Shown here piece after piece: positions 1-6,447 of a stretch of DNA of 6,447 nt. Made by a program: the position numbers and the translations under genes. The stretch's first letter is position 1. The number at the start of each line of letters is the position of its first letter. Origin of the DNA: Ruminococcus sp. UBA3280 (lineage in GTDB: Bacteria > Bacillota > Clostridia > Oscillospirales > Ruminococcaceae); the NCBI GenBank assembly GCA_002362175.1, contig DETU01000036.1, positions 18,357 through 24,803 on the forward strand, in the 5' to 3' direction. The notes under the pieces were generated by a model. It was not told the origin of the DNA. It worked only from the letters and a program-made list of their open reading frames with translations, and searched no databases.

Positions 1-1079
1 TGTGGCATCTGTGGTTGTTGCGGCATAACAGAATTTGATACAGAAGGCGGTACGTTAAATATTTGTTTTGCAGGAATATTTTGTACATTTTTTACTTGTT
101 TACTATTTAATTTGTTTTCTTTCTTTCCTGCGTTAACTTTTTTAGCAGGTTTATTTGCCTTTTTTGCCGCTTTCTGTGCTTTATATTTTTCGGCGTTCTC
201 TTTGTTATAGTGTTGCATAAGATATAGCCAGCTTATTTTATCACCGTCATCTGCCGCAACTTCAACAGGTTTATTAGGCATAGGCTTTTTTCCGCCAGGA
301 ATTGCCATTCCGTTTGATACAGTAGTTGGTGGAACAGACATTGTTGATACATTTGATTTAACGGGAATATTTTGATTTGAAACAATGTTTGTCTCTGTGA
401 TGGGCGGTACAGGACACGGATTTACTTTTGTCAGAGAAACAGGAGAACTATTCTGCGGTTCAGCAAAATCCGAAGCAACTGTTTGTATCGGACTCTGTTC
501 TACCGTCTGAATTTCTGATGTGGATTTAGTAATATTATCCAATAATTCTTTAAAACTTTCAACTGAAAATGAATCATTCTTATTCATATAGTTCATTAAA
601 TATGCAATGTAACGGCTGTCATCATTCATATCAAACTGTACCTTATACAATATATCTTTCAGAAATACTATTACATCTTTAGTTTTCTTTAAACTTACAC
701 TGTTCTGCAAAGGAAGACAAATCATCACCGTTTTTCCTGTTGTGACATTTGTAAAAATATAATCACAATCCAAAACCAACATACTATCATCAAGCATATA
801 ATCTTCAACAGCCTGAAATGCCTCTACAATTCCACGGAAAAATCCAAGAATCAATTTTTTTGTAACTGTTCCGGAAAATAACTGAGAAGCAGATATCATT
901 GAAGATACTTCATAACGAATACAATACTTATTGTCTACCTGCATGAATACAGTATTTGCAAGACCTGAAATGTTATTATTTGTAATCATTTCTTTTGCAG
1001 AAACGTCAAGTTGTGTAGTCTGAAAAACATCATAAATCAAATATGTACGACTGCCTTGATTTTCAAAACGAAATTGCAT
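1..1079 (-). CDS. DUF6382-like protein (probable FHA-domain protein), C-terminus cut by window edge
   Basis: This frame is open from the ATG at 1079 to the left edge, giving 359 codons with no stop, so the C-terminus is missing. Residues 1-170 form a compact domain (starts MQFRFENQGSRTYLIYDV; later DYMLDDSMLVLDCDYIF near 93-109) that I recognise as like DUF6382, found in clostridial proteins that commonly end in an FHA phosphothreonine-binding domain. Residues 190-275 are a Pro/Ser/Thr-rich linker. A conserved-looking segment, KISWLYLMQHYNKENAEKYK (281-300), leads into a Lys/Ala-rich stretch (301-330) and a Pro/Gln-rich end. No signal peptide or membrane span is visible, so this part is probably cytosolic. 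The gene follows the second TadE gene by 39 bases and is probably the last or near-last gene of the pilus operon. The FHA domain is expected from the family and is not seen here. The fold of the first domain somewhat recalls the pseudokinase-like domain of EssB/YukC, which is inference only. Confidence 0.8.
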   Translation of the reverse strand, partial: MQFRFENQGSRTYLIYDVFQTTQLDVSAKEMITNNNISGLANTVFMQVDNKYCIRYEVSSMISASQLFSGTVTKKLILGFFRGIVEAFQAVEDYMLDDSMLVLDCDYIFTNVTTGKTVMICLPLQNSVSLKKTKDVIVFLKDILYKVQFDMNDDSRYIAYLMNYMNKNDSFSVESFKELLDNITKSTSEIQTVEQSPIQTVASDFAEPQNSSPVSLTKVNPCPVPPITETNIVSNQNIPVKSNVSTMSVPPTTVSNGMAIPGGKKPMPNKPVEVAADDGDKISWLYLMQHYNKENAEKYKAQKAAKKANKPAKKVNAGKKENKLNSKQVKNVQNIPAKQIFNVPPSVSNSVMPQQPQMP

Positions 1080-1088
1080 AAAACTCAT

Positions 1089-1093
1089 CTCCT
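1089..1093 (-). promoter_or_regulatory. RBS deciding the start of the DUF6382-like gene
   Basis: AGGAG on the minus strand lies directly against an in-frame ATG at 1088 (spacing zero) and 9 bases before a second in-frame ATG at 1079. Zero spacing is not workable for initiation, so the downstream ATG at 1079 is the better start. The upstream choice would add only Met-Ser-Phe. Confidence 0.65.
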
Positions 1094-1118
1094 GTAAATA
1101 ACAAAATACTTATTATGT

Positions 1119-1718
1119 TTACCATAATTTTGAAACTGACTCCTGCTTTACCTGAACTTTTCCAAGTTCAGCAATCTGAAATTCATAATTCAGCTGATAT
1201 TTCAGAACAACTCTCAGATTGCCATGCTCTATTTTGGACTCCGAAAAATCAAGACCTGCAAGACCATTCTCAACATTCATATTTTTCAGCATTGAATCTG
1301 CTTTGTCATCGTCACCGTTTGCAAGATAGGCAATAAAACGTTTTTTTGCCATTTCCGAAACATTTTCTTCAACATCGTCTCCCGATATATCATACTCCAT
1401 TTTCTTATTACTTGCAAAAGAATTTGTATTATCAGGAATTAAATTCAAATCAGTACTTTTTAAAAATTTCACCATCAGATTTTTCAACCCGTTAATACTG
1501 TCAGGAATATTCGCACCATCTTCGAGTTTATTCGCAGCATAATTATCAACGGCAAGACTCTGTGATGTCTGCAAAACGGCATGAGCTGTGGCAGTTTGTG
1601 CCATATACATTACAAATAATCCGTAAAACAAAAACATGACTATCATAAAGAATAAAACGCTGATACAAGCTTCAAGCGTAACCATTCCGCTTTCATCTTT
1701 TTTAGAATAATATTTCAT
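1119..1718 (-). CDS. TadE-like minor pseudopilin (second of two)
   Basis: This 199-residue protein has a class III prepilin-type N-terminus. A short charged leader (MKYYSKKDESG) is followed by MVTLE, giving a Gly11^Met12 cleavage site with Glu16 at +5, then a hydrophobic segment at about 18-39. This is the signature processed by type IV prepilin peptidase, whose gene starts the visible operon. The remaining ~160 residues would lie outside the membrane; they are polar and acidic in the middle and end in an alternating beta-like segment (LRVVLKYQLNYEFQIAELGKV, about 168-188) typical of TadE-like proteins. The ATG at 1718 is 2 bases after the stop of the DUF5702-like gene, and its AGAGG (1728-1732) lies inside that gene's end, which suggests translational coupling. 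By position it resembles TadF of classical tad loci. The family call is firm. The role as a minor pilus subunit or assembly factor is inferred. Confidence 0.82.
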   Translation of the reverse strand: MKYYSKKDESGMVTLEACISVLFFMIVMFLFYGLFVMYMAQTATAHAVLQTSQSLAVDNYAANKLEDGANIPDSINGLKNLMVKFLKSTDLNLIPDNTNSFASNKKMEYDISGDDVEENVSEMAKKRFIAYLANGDDDKADSMLKNMNVENGLAGLDFSESKIEHGNLRVVLKYQLNYEFQIAELGKVQVKQESVSKLW

Positions 1719-1720
1719 GA

Positions 1721-4297
1721 TTAATAACCTCTGTAAATTTTACGTTTCACTTCAAAAATAGAACTATCCGTCAACGAAGGTGCTATCTGTTTAATTTTCG
1801 CATCAGCTTCAACTTCAACAAATGTATAACTTTTATCAAGAGAAAAATCTGCTGAATTCTTTTCATAATGATATTTGGTTTCCATTTGTATTACACTTTG
1901 CAGACGGTCAATCATATCATCATTTTTGACAAATAAAATCATTAGTAAAAGACATTGTTGTCGATAATCAATTTTTGGAATCAAACTTGAAGCTTTGAAA
2001 CCTTTATTTGATGCGTCAGGTTTCTTACCGCTGTCGACAGGTGCTTCAGCGGGAGTGGGTGGATCACCAAATGCCGAGCCTACTCCATCTTTGATGCTCT
2101 TTTTCTGTTCTTCGGTAAATGACAAACTTGGTGCAACATTTGTAATAAAGTCCAAAATACCTGACGGCGAAAGATATATTGTTGTTTCATAAAGTGGAAT
2201 TTTTCCGCCGTTTACAAGTATAATAGTATCAACAAATGGCTCAAGCAAAATTTCCAAAGCATAAACAACTGCCGTACCAACACCAAACGTAGGAGCTCCT
2301 GCTGCTTCTGCCATTGCCTGCACTTCTTTATTCAAAACAACAGCAGGTGCATCAATAATAAGACGCATCATATAAGTCATCATGAATACACAAACCTGAT
2401 TTGCCATTTCTGCCTGAGTTCCGCAGATTAAATATTCCATTTCTGCACCATAAAAAGTAGTATTACCTTTATTACCGTTATCACTACTTCCGAGTGAAGC
2501 TATTTTTGCAAAAGTTTGAATAAATGAAGTTATTTCGCCTATTCCATAAATATTATTTTGCCAGTCGGTTACAGGAAGGTCAGGATTTATTTCCAAAGCC
2601 TTCATTGCCGGTTTACCTGTCTGAAAAGTTGATGATGAATAGTCTGTACGACAAGTAAGCATATAATAACAGTATGCGGTATACCATAGACGGTCGGTCG
2701 TAAATAAATCATAAACATTAACAGGAAGCCCTGCTATCATCTGTGCACTAAAATCATTAATGTTTACTATAGCATCTTTTATTCCACCACATATCTTTTT
2801 AATAGCTTCCCAATATGCTTTTAACGAATCCGCTTTATTAAATTCTATAATACCTTTTAAAGCGGTAGAGATACTGTCAATTACACGTTTCGCTGGAGAA
2901 TCAGGCATATCGCCGTTTACAACGGCACAAAGTGCAGATTCATAAAGACCACTTGATTTTACAAGAGAATCCATAGTAGTTACAAGACCTTTTATAAAAC
3001 TGATAAAACCAGAATTATTCATATCATCTTCTTGTTTTTTTATAAACTCCTTTATTTCATCTACTGTCGCATATTCTATACTTCCGATACTATATTCCCC
3101 TGCAGTACTGTCTTCTGTAATTTCATCTTCAGTGGGAATTTCATCTTTCAAATCTTTAAGTTTTTGAATCTGTTCTTCTATATACGCTTCAGAACATTTG
3201 TTTTGAAAGGCTGAATACGAAGTATCCATTGCTTTATCACCTTTATAAACAGCATCAGATACGCTTTTTTCCATTTTTGTATCAATCAATGTTTTTTCTG
3301 CATCGTCCCTTGCTTTAACTAAATTTTTATATTCATCAGAATTGACATCCCCTGTATAATCTTCCACAGCTTTTTTTGCATCTTTATAACTTGTTTCCAA
3401 TGTTTTTATAGTATCATCTGAAACAGTTATAACTGATTCCGTTGTAGCAACCAAATTATTTTTCACACTTGTCATGGCACTGCTTAAAGCAGAAGCTTCT
3501 TTTTTATAATTTTCCAGCTCGGAAATCAGCTTATCTATTTCTGCGATATAATCATTTCTTGCTTCGGTATATTCAGTTTTACGTTTATTAATGTCTTTTT
3601 CATCAGCATCTTCGTTTTTCATTTCTTCAGTAAGCTTATTCATTCTGCTCTCAAAGCTTCCGTCTCCCTGATTGAATTTTTTATTACATTCTTCAATTTG
3701 CTTTCTTACTTTTTCAGAAGCTTCCTTAAACTTGTCCTGGGATTCTGACAATGTAACCATGGAATCGGCAGTCTTTTCACAGTTTGTAACCAGCTTTAAT
3801 ATGTTATCAATTGAACTAAGCGATTTCAACTTTTCTGTTATTCCAACAATATCAAGGACACCTTCAACCGTATCTTCAACAACTTTTGTTGTAACATTAT
3901 ACTTTGAATACTGAACTATCTGATTTTTAAATAATTCATCATCAGAAAGCGGATAGAGTCCGTTTACCTGTGTATTATTGATATTCAGTGTACTTCCGAG
4001 AACACTTGTATTTGTTTTCAGGTAATCAGAAAATACTTCATTCATATCAGTCTGCTGTTTTGTTGCAATCAATCCCCAGCGGTCTTTTAAATATTTGTCA
4101 TAATCTGCCAGAAGTGAAACAGAAGAAACACCCATAGCTTCATCAAGAAGTGCCACAGCACTGTTATAATGCTGTGTTTCAAGCAGTATCGAAGCAATAG
4201 TCAGAAAAGGCGTTAAAAGAACAATAAGAAATAACGATATTGTACCTGTTGCACATTTTTTCAAATAATATTTAATTTTCTTTTTCTTCTTCTTCAT
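1721..4297 (-). CDS. Large membrane-anchored DUF5702-like protein of a Tad-type pilus locus
   Basis: This 858-residue protein begins with a very basic run (MKKKKKKIKYYLKK) and one hydrophobic segment at about 18-39 (GTISLFLIVLLTPFLTIASI). Next comes a TadE/TadG-like stretch (AVALLDEAMGVSSVSLLADY, 47-66). The N-terminus looks pilin-like, but +5 after Gly18 is Phe23 rather than Glu, so cleavage is doubtful and the protein probably stays anchored with its bulk outside. Residues about 155-385 are rich in Lys/Glu/Asp heptad-like helices and look like a coiled coil. The C-terminal half (about 615-850) matches my memory of DUF5702, including EYLICGTQAEMANQVCVF, VNGGKIPLYE (695-704) and the late segment YRQQCLLLMILFV (778-790). 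A Pro/Ala-rich patch lies near 745-760. GGGAG at 4305-4309 is 7 bases before the ATG. Lying between two TadE-type genes, it is a positional counterpart of TadG, although I see no vWA motif. Its biochemical function is unknown. Confidence 0.8.
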   Translation of the reverse strand: MKKKKKKIKYYLKKCATGTISLFLIVLLTPFLTIASILLETQHYNSAVALLDEAMGVSSVSLLADYDKYLKDRWGLIATKQQTDMNEVFSDYLKTNTSVLGSTLNINNTQVNGLYPLSDDELFKNQIVQYSKYNVTTKVVEDTVEGVLDIVGITEKLKSLSSIDNILKLVTNCEKTADSMVTLSESQDKFKEASEKVRKQIEECNKKFNQGDGSFESRMNKLTEEMKNEDADEKDINKRKTEYTEARNDYIAEIDKLISELENYKKEASALSSAMTSVKNNLVATTESVITVSDDTIKTLETSYKDAKKAVEDYTGDVNSDEYKNLVKARDDAEKTLIDTKMEKSVSDAVYKGDKAMDTSYSAFQNKCSEAYIEEQIQKLKDLKDEIPTEDEITEDSTAGEYSIGSIEYATVDEIKEFIKKQEDDMNNSGFISFIKGLVTTMDSLVKSSGLYESALCAVVNGDMPDSPAKRVIDSISTALKGIIEFNKADSLKAYWEAIKKICGGIKDAIVNINDFSAQMIAGLPVNVYDLFTTDRLWYTAYCYYMLTCRTDYSSSTFQTGKPAMKALEINPDLPVTDWQNNIYGIGEITSFIQTFAKIASLGSSDNGNKGNTTFYGAEMEYLICGTQAEMANQVCVFMMTYMMRLIIDAPAVVLNKEVQAMAEAAGAPTFGVGTAVVYALEILLEPFVDTIILVNGGKIPLYETTIYLSPSGILDFITNVAPSLSFTEEQKKSIKDGVGSAFGDPPTPAEAPVDSGKKPDASNKGFKASSLIPKIDYRQQCLLLMILFVKNDDMIDRLQSVIQMETKYHYEKNSADFSLDKSYTFVEVEADAKIKQIAPSLTDSSIFEVKRKIYRGY

Positions 4298-4304
4298 AAT
4301 ACAT

Positions 4305-4309
4305 CTCCC
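4305..4309 (-). promoter_or_regulatory. RBS of the DUF5702-like gene
   Basis: GGGAG on the minus strand lies 7 bases before the ATG at 4297, in the 21-base gap after the first TadE gene. Another ATG at 4304 is out of frame and directly against the RBS, so 4297 is preferred. Confidence 0.6.
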
Positions 4310-4318
4310 ATCAAAAAA

Positions 4319-4987
4319 TCAGTCTATTATATTAGAAATGAGCTTAAAAAATGCATCAACACAATCAATAGCATCGGTTACAATACCGCTTTTAAAAAAC
4401 TTTCTTTCCAATACAGCACTTTCATAATCTGTAAAAGTCAAATATTCCATCATATCAAGGCACTCTGAATAAGCAGTCACTTCATATTTTGTTGTACTGC
4501 CAAATCCAAAATAACTCAATGCCGAACCAAACGGCACAGCATATTCACCTTCGATTTTTACAGCAATGTGGCGTCTTGGTAATGCGTCTTCATCAACTGC
4601 TACACTTATTTCAGGCTTTTTAACATCATGCGTATATGTTGTTTTTTTCAAACGATTGGACGCATAGCCATCAGCACGTTCTTTCGCCGAGTTATCCATA
4701 ACATCATGAGAAAATTGATATCTGAATAAAGCTAGTGAATTCCAGCTGTTATTCAACTCTTCAGCCGAAACATAACCGTTACTTGTTTCCGCCGTCGTTA
4801 CACGATATGTCTGAGCTATTTTTGCAGATGTTTCATTTGCAACAATTTGAATATTCCAGCGTTGAAATATTACGGAAAACATTGCCAGAATGAAAAATAA
4901 CAACATCAGTGTTATTAAATAAACAATCATAGACTCAAGCATAATTTCACCTGATTCCGATTTTAAAGATTTTATATATTTTTTCAT
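4319..4987 (-). CDS. TadE-like minor pseudopilin (first of two)
   Basis: This protein is 222 residues from the ATG at 4987, or 227 from a GTG at 5002. A basic leader (MKKYIKSLKSESG) precedes EIMLES, giving Gly13^Glu14 cleavage with Glu18 at +5, then a hydrophobic segment at about 19-41. This is the class III prepilin layout of TadE proteins. The region beyond the membrane includes a beta-type segment (HIAVKIEGEYAVPFG, about 140-154) and an ending, AYSECLDMMEYLTFTD, like the closing segment of many TadE proteins. The start is uncertain. GGTGG (4994-4998) is 6 bases from the ATG, whereas AAGG (5006-5009) is only 3 bases from the GTG, so I prefer the ATG. The gene lies 12-27 bases after the WG-repeat gene and 21 before the DUF5702-like gene. 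It would be processed by the prepilin peptidase and act in pilus assembly at the membrane, which is inferred from family and context. Confidence 0.82.
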   Translation of the reverse strand: MKKYIKSLKSESGEIMLESMIVYLITLMLLFFILAMFSVIFQRWNIQIVANETSAKIAQTYRVTTAETSNGYVSAEELNNSWNSLALFRYQFSHDVMDNSAKERADGYASNRLKKTTYTHDVKKPEISVAVDEDALPRRHIAVKIEGEYAVPFGSALSYFGFGSTTKYEVTAYSECLDMMEYLTFTDYESAVLERKFFKSGIVTDAIDCVDAFFKLISNIID

Positions 4988-4993
4988 ACGTTT

Positions 4994-4998
4994 CCACC
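4994..4998 (-). promoter_or_regulatory. Weak RBS favouring the 4987 start of the first TadE gene
   Basis: GGTGG is an imperfect Shine-Dalgarno sequence 6 bases before the ATG at 4987. The competing AAGG at 5006-5009 is a better motif but is only 3 bases from the GTG at 5002. Both are weak. Coupling to the upstream gene, whose stop is at 5015-5017, may compensate. Confidence 0.4.
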
Positions 4999-5014
4999 AC
5001 ACTTACCTTAAAAA

Positions 5015-6334
5015 TCACTCAAATAACAAATACATAAACTGATACTTTCCTTCACCCTGACTTATTATACAATAATTGTCAGAATTAAAATAACTCGCAT
5101 CTGCAAACTGATAATCAATCACAAGCTGATTGCTGTCATTTATAAATCCCCATTTATTATTGGAACAGACGGCAGCCATTCCGTTTGAAAAACTTTTTGC
5201 TTTCTGATATGTAGGCTCAATAACGACTTTACCCTTTGTATCTACAAATCCCCATTTGCCGTCTTTTTTGTAAGCAATCAAATTGTTGTTAAGACAAACA
5301 TCAAAATCTTCACACGAAAAATCACTTACTTTTTTAAAAGATGAATCATAAATCGAATAACTTCCTCCCGACTTTGCAAGGATAACATCTCCCTGCAAAT
5401 AAGAACCATGTAAATCAAGTTTTATTTCTTCATAGTCGTCAGAAACTTTCTTACCTTTATCATCAATCAGATACCAATTATTATCTCTTTTAACAGCTGC
5501 TTTTCCGTTTTTAAAACAACCTGCTGTCTGATATTTACCGGATAGAAATTGACCATCAGAATTTACATATCTCCATTCATTATCCACGAGAACAGGAGTA
5601 TAATCCGTTTCCGAAGAATAAATACCTGCTTCACTTGCGTTAAATTTGAATCTTGCACGTGTAACGTTATATCTGTCTATAATACGCATATCAATGGAAT
5701 TTATATACATACCTGTTCCGTCGTCATTTATAAGACCAATAAAATTATAATAGTCTCTGCTGATAATATTTCCCAAATTATTGGTTACCTGCCAGCCATT
5801 GCTGTCATAAACAGATACATAACCGTTTAATGCCGTTTTATACTCGTCATACGAATGTGAATCAATTTTTGTCATATATTTCAGTTCAAGATATATGGAA
5901 TTGATTTCATCGTTTTCAATACCATTTTTCTTTGCTTTTTTTACAACGTTATAAGCGGAAGCATAGTCATTTTTTTCTTTGTAAAGATTAATAGCCTTAA
6001 TCCAGTAAGAAGGTTCTTCGGGAACGGCATCTATTACTTCCAGAATATTATCAATATAAAAATTTCTTACATATTGAGTATTTTCTTCTTCATAGAATTT
6101 TTCGCAAGCTTCATTTATCTTGTCGTAAATTTTAGCATTGTCTTTATGAGAAAGTGCGTTCTTATAATACTCGATTGCCTCCTCATAAAGACCTTTTTCA
6201 TAACTTTCTTCAGCACATTTTAAACATTTTCGATAATTAATTTGTTCTGAAGCAATCGAACCTGTAAACTGAAACCACGAAAGTGAAACTGCTCCTACAA
6301 GAAAAACAGAAAGAATTATTTGCATAATTTTCAT
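5015..6334 (-). CDS. Exported or anchored TPR-like/WG-repeat protein
   Basis: This 439-residue protein starts with a hydrophobic segment at about 4-25 (MKIMQIILSVFLVGAVSLSW), which is either a signal peptide or an uncleaved anchor. There is no lipobox cysteine, so it is not a lipoprotein. Residues about 33-150 are helical and TPR-like (YEKGLYEEAIEYYKNAL at 45-61; a second likely unit at 107-138). Residues about 170-425 hold degenerate WG (KWGF-type) beta repeats. The clearest are KWGFVDTKGKVVIEPTYQKA (360-379) and KWGFINDSNQLVIDYQFADA (394-413), with weaker copies near 179-195, 253-270 and 286-302. WG repeats are usually taken as protein-binding surfaces and have no known catalytic role. AAGGTG (6340-6345) is 5 bases before the ATG. 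The gene sits between the prepilin peptidase and TadE genes, so it may be an accessory envelope protein of the pilus. That role is inferred from context only. Confidence 0.8.
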   Translation of the reverse strand: MKIMQIILSVFLVGAVSLSWFQFTGSIASEQINYRKCLKCAEESYEKGLYEEAIEYYKNALSHKDNAKIYDKINEACEKFYEEENTQYVRNFYIDNILEVIDAVPEEPSYWIKAINLYKEKNDYASAYNVVKKAKKNGIENDEINSIYLELKYMTKIDSHSYDEYKTALNGYVSVYDSNGWQVTNNLGNIISRDYYNFIGLINDDGTGMYINSIDMRIIDRYNVTRARFKFNASEAGIYSSETDYTPVLVDNEWRYVNSDGQFLSGKYQTAGCFKNGKAAVKRDNNWYLIDDKGKKVSDDYEEIKLDLHGSYLQGDVILAKSGGSYSIYDSSFKKVSDFSCEDFDVCLNNNLIAYKKDGKWGFVDTKGKVVIEPTYQKAKSFSNGMAAVCSNNKWGFINDSNQLVIDYQFADASYFNSDNYCIISQGEGKYQFMYLLFE

Positions 6335-6339
6335 ATAAT

Positions 6340-6345
6340 CACCTT
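6340..6345 (-). promoter_or_regulatory. RBS of the WG-repeat gene
   Basis: AAGGTG, extended to AAGGTGAT, matches the distal part of the 16S-complementary Shine-Dalgarno sequence and is 5 bases before the ATG at 6334. A second in-frame ATG at 6325 (Met4) would cut into the signal segment and is less well spaced. Confidence 0.6.
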
Positions 6346-6355
6346 AATAAAAAAT

Positions 6356-6447
6356 TTAATATAAAGTAAGCAATATTGTTAATACAAAACCAAGATACAA
6401 AAACGGAGCAAAAGCCATTTTATTTTTCTTTGTTTCCTTAACTGTTG
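6356..6447 (-). CDS. Prepilin peptidase (A24 family), C-terminal end only
   Basis: Read on the minus strand from the right edge, this frame gives about 30 residues, including KKNKMAFAPFLYLGFVLTI, and stops at TAA (6358-6356). The pattern of a basic loop, then (I/M)(A/P)FAPF, then a short hydrophobic helix ending just before the stop is characteristic of the last transmembrane helix of type IV prepilin peptidases (TadV/CpaA/PilD group). These are membrane aspartyl proteases that cut pilin leaders after Gly. The catalytic Asp residues lie upstream of the window and cannot be checked. The gene ends 21 bases before the WG-repeat gene, in the same direction. The two TadE-type proteins downstream carry the Gly^X4-Glu leaders such an enzyme recognises, which supports the call. 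It was too short and open-ended to be found by a length-limited ORF search. Confidence 0.72.
   Translation of the reverse strand, partial: TVKETKKNKMAFAPFLYLGFVLTILLTLY

Noticed and set aside
1080..1118. Possible terminator or promoter in the 39-base gap before the DUF6382-like gene
   Set aside because: No GC-rich hairpin with a T-run and no clear -35/-10 pair can be seen; it is most simply a leader within the operon.
1115..1336. Forward-strand open frame of 73 codons
   Set aside because: It lies entirely antisense to the well-supported second TadE gene, has no clear RBS, and its protein shows no recognisable features.
1995..3914. Several forward-strand open frames of 60-80 codons (1995-2192, 2760-2945, 3032-3214, 3672-3914)
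   Set aside because: All are antisense shadows of the 858-codon DUF5702-like gene, with no family-like sequence or supporting signals.
1721..4297. vWA (TadG-type) domain in the 858-residue protein
   Set aside because: No DxSxS metal-binding motif in a suitable beta-strand context was found, so the similarity to TadG is one of position and N-terminal layout only.
5549..5830. Forward-strand open frame of 93 codons
   Set aside because: It is antisense to the WG-repeat gene. Its composition reflects the reverse complement of the repeat coding sequence and it has no convincing RBS.
6260..6334. Lipoprotein signal on the WG-repeat protein
   Set aside because: There is no cysteine in or directly after the hydrophobic segment; the first Cys is at residue 37, far from any lipobox-like sequence.
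1..6447. Type VII (Esx) secretion locus
   Set aside because: No WXG100 protein or FtsK/SpoIIIE-type ATPase is visible. The prepilin peptidase end and the Gly^X4-Glu leaders point to a Tad-type system.

Overview
The window is a single minus-strand gene run, compact and AT-rich. Its proteins resemble those of anaerobic Clostridia (Ruminococcus/Eubacterium-like Firmicutes): Lys/Asn/Ile-rich composition, AGG/GGAG-type ribosome binding sites, and the pairing of DUF5702-type and DUF6382-type proteins with TadE-like pseudopilins. Genus and species cannot be fixed from the sequence.

Layout in the direction of transcription (right to left): (1) C-terminal end of a prepilin peptidase (6447-6356, cut by the window edge). 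(2) An exported or membrane-anchored protein with TPR-like helices followed by WG repeats (6334-5015). (3) A TadE-like minor pseudopilin (4987 or 5002 to 4319). (4) A large 858-residue membrane-anchored protein with a central coiled coil and a DUF5702-like C-terminal half (4297-1721). (5) A second TadE-like pseudopilin (1718-1119). (6) The N-terminal 359 residues of a DUF6382-like protein, a family that usually ends in an FHA domain (1079-1, cut by the window edge). Gaps between genes are 21, 12-27, 21, 2 and 39 bases. No terminator or convincing internal promoter is visible, so this looks like the middle or distal part of one operon whose promoter lies beyond the right edge.

Together the genes look like the accessory half of a Gram-positive Tad/Flp-type pilus or related secretion locus. 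The prepilin peptidase would process the Gly^X4-Glu leaders of the two TadE proteins. The DUF5702 protein sits between them in the place that TadG-type proteins hold in classical tad loci. The DUF6382 protein would be the cytosolic regulatory or docking component. The ATPase, TadB/TadC platform proteins and Flp major pilin are not in the window and would be expected upstream. The least explained members are the WG-repeat protein within a pilus operon and the long coiled-coil region of the DUF5702 protein. No RNA genes, mobile elements, CRISPR arrays or long repeats were seen.
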